Assembly (NCBI GenBank): GCA_030841245.1 | Contig: JAVEDG010000430.1 | Location: 1-7,411, forward strand | From: Actinomycetota bacterium | GTDB taxonomy: Bacteria > Actinomycetota > Actinomycetes > JACCUZ01 | DNA: 7,411 nucleotides | Reading direction: 5' to 3' | Shown here: positions 6,765 through 7,411 of the stretch, in pieces | How the letters are laid out: every line of letters starts with the position of its first letter | How positions within the stretch are numbered: position 1 is the first letter of the stretch | The notes under the pieces: model-generated | What the model was told of the DNA's origin: nothing | The model's database searches: none | What the model saw: the letters and a program-made list of their open reading frames with translations, nothing else | Made by a program: the position numbers and the translations under genes

Positions 6765-6793
6765 GTTATAACGAAAGACGGCGACGATGTCAA
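6765..6793 (-). promoter_or_regulatory. Sigma70-type promoter for the oxidase/SCO operon
   Basis: On the minus strand, TTGACA (6793-6788) is separated by exactly 17 nt from TATAAC (6770-6765). That is a full -35 match, optimal spacing and a 5-of-6 match to the -10 consensus, in otherwise GC-rich DNA. Transcription would start near 6758, leaving a leader of about 275 nt before the oxidase ATG. A tandem CGACACG pair lies just upstream of the -35 box (6802-6815). No other comparably good promoter is visible nearer to the oxidase gene. Confidence 0.6.
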
Positions 6794-6801
6794 CGACGAT
6801 T

Positions 6802-6815
6802 CGACACGCGACACG
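6802..6815. repeat. Tandem 7-bp direct repeat CGACACG x2 upstream of the -35 box
   Basis: Two adjacent CGACACG copies lie 8 nt upstream of the predicted -35 hexamer of the oxidase operon. This position suits an activator site, but the copies are short and the region is rich in CGAC, so chance is a real alternative. Confidence 0.3.
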
Positions 6816-6845
6816 ATAAGAGTCAAACGCGCCCACTCTCATCGC

Positions 6846-6875
6846 TTGTCTCACGGGCACAAGTTCATGTACAAA
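6846..6875 (+). promoter_or_regulatory. Weak candidate promoter for the YCF48-like gene
   Basis: TTGTCT (6846-6851) and TACAAA (6870-6875), 18 nt apart, each match four of six consensus bases. They would start transcription near 6882, about 65 nt before the ATG. The position is right, but the match is modest and other arrangements are possible. Confidence 0.25.
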
Positions 6876-6947
6876 TTTGGTCGCCGCTCTTTCCGCGAAT
6901 GATCTTCAAGCTCGTGAAGCACGTTTCTCCGAGGGGTCTTTCCCGAC

Positions 6948-7411
6948 ATGAAAGCAGAGTTGATCGGTTCGTCGCGCGCACGCAGACGGCACGCGCGTCT
7001 GTCAGTCGCGATCTCGTTCGTCGCGATCTCATTCGCGGCGATCCCGTTCGTCGCGCACGTTGCCGCTCAAAGCGGCTGGGTCGCGGCGCGGCGTGGCGAA
7101 GCGGGCAAAGACTTGAACGCGATCTACTTCGCGAGCGACAAGCGCGGCTGGGTGGCGGGCGACGGCGGGCTCGTCTTTCGCACCGAAGACGGCGGCAAGA
7201 CTTGGGCGCGGCAGACGACGGGCACTGACGAGAGCATCAACGACATCTACTTCCGCGACAAGGAAGAGGGCTACATCCTCGCCGGAAATAAGATTCTCTC
7301 GACCGACGACGGCGGCACGACGTGGCGACAGGTGCACGCCTTCGCAGCCGCCGAGTTTAACGGCGCGACGCCGGAACTCTATAGCGTCCGCTTCGCCACG
7401 AAGAAGCGCGG
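6948..7411 (+). CDS. Secreted YCF48/BNR-repeat beta-propeller protein (3' partial)
   Basis: The frame opens at ATG 6948 and runs off the right edge, giving 154 complete codons. Residues 1-40 form a signal peptide: an Arg-rich n-region (RARRRHAR), a hydrophobic core built of five-residue repeats (20-36) and a likely cut at HVAA|QSGW. Two propeller blades follow, each with a GW/GY strand and an Asp-box: T79-E-D-G-G-K-T-W86 and T119-D-D-G-G-T-T-W126. A third blade begins at SVRFATKKR. This pattern belongs to YCF48 (HCF136-like photosystem II assembly) and BNR/sialidase-like propellers. In non-phototrophic bacteria such proteins are generic exported scaffolds of unknown role. GAGGGG (6931-6936), 11 nt upstream, is a somewhat distant ribosome site. 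The gene is divergent from the oxidase operon. The rest of the protein is needed to judge its blade number and any added domain. Confidence 0.85.
   Translation, partial: MKAELIGSSRARRRHARLSVAISFVAISFAAIPFVAHVAAQSGWVAARRGEAGKDLNAIYFASDKRGWVAGDGGLVFRTEDGGKTWARQTTGTDESINDIYFRDKEEGYILAGNKILSTDDGGTTWRQVHAFAAAEFNGATPELYSVRFATKKR

Noticed and set aside
6594..6860. An 88-codon minus-strand frame in the oxidase upstream region
   Set aside because: It would start upstream of the predicted promoter, has no convincing ribosome site and shows no domain. A shorter internal start also lacks support.

Overview
The window is GC-rich bacterial DNA with densely packed genes. Five protein genes are supported, and the two at the window edges are cut. 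Several features suggest an Acidobacteriota genome, possibly of the Blastocatellia type: a VIT/VWA surface protein with a small C-terminal module, a Tat-exported multicopper oxidase paired with an SCO protein, a YCF48/BNR-type propeller, and abundant small palindromes of the AGCCC...GGG kind. This placement is inferred from gene content and repeat style; no rRNA or other marker gene is present.

Layout, left to right. (1) Positions 2-1357 (+) hold most of an MFS exporter of the MFS_3/EntS-like type, whose start lies left of the window. (2) Positions 1358-1737 are non-coding. They hold six short palindromes from three REP-like families, arranged as a mirror-symmetric cluster (three in one orientation, then three in the other), followed by about 120 nt leading to the next gene. 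(3) Positions 1738-4032 (+) encode a 764-residue secreted VIT + VWA protein with an intact metal-binding (MIDAS) site. (4) Positions 4033-4131 separate two convergent genes and hold a perfect 21-bp hairpin, probably a bidirectional terminator. (5) Positions 6483-4132 (-) form a two-gene operon: a Tat-exported three-domain multicopper oxidase, then an SCO1/SenC-type copper-handling protein 33 nt downstream. (6) Positions 6484-6947 are a divergent intergenic region. It holds a near-consensus sigma70-type promoter on the minus strand (TTGACA, 17 nt, TATAAC) that would give the oxidase operon a leader of about 275 nt. (7) Positions 6948-7411 (+) are the start of a secreted YCF48/BNR-repeat beta-propeller protein, cut by the right edge.

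The only clear functional unit is the oxidase/SCO pair. The SCO protein carries the CxxxC plus distal His copper site, and the oxidase carries all expected type 1, 2 and 3 copper ligands. The simplest reading is extracytoplasmic copper delivery to, or redox maintenance of, the oxidase. The MFS, VIT/VWA and propeller genes have their own flanking regions and no visible link to that pair.

I do not see a convincing new defence or mobile system. The most unusual items are the mirrored REP-like cluster, the strong promoter with a long leader before the copper operon, the 15-bp tandem repeats that build the propeller's signal peptide, and the conserved-looking C-terminal module of the VIT/VWA protein.
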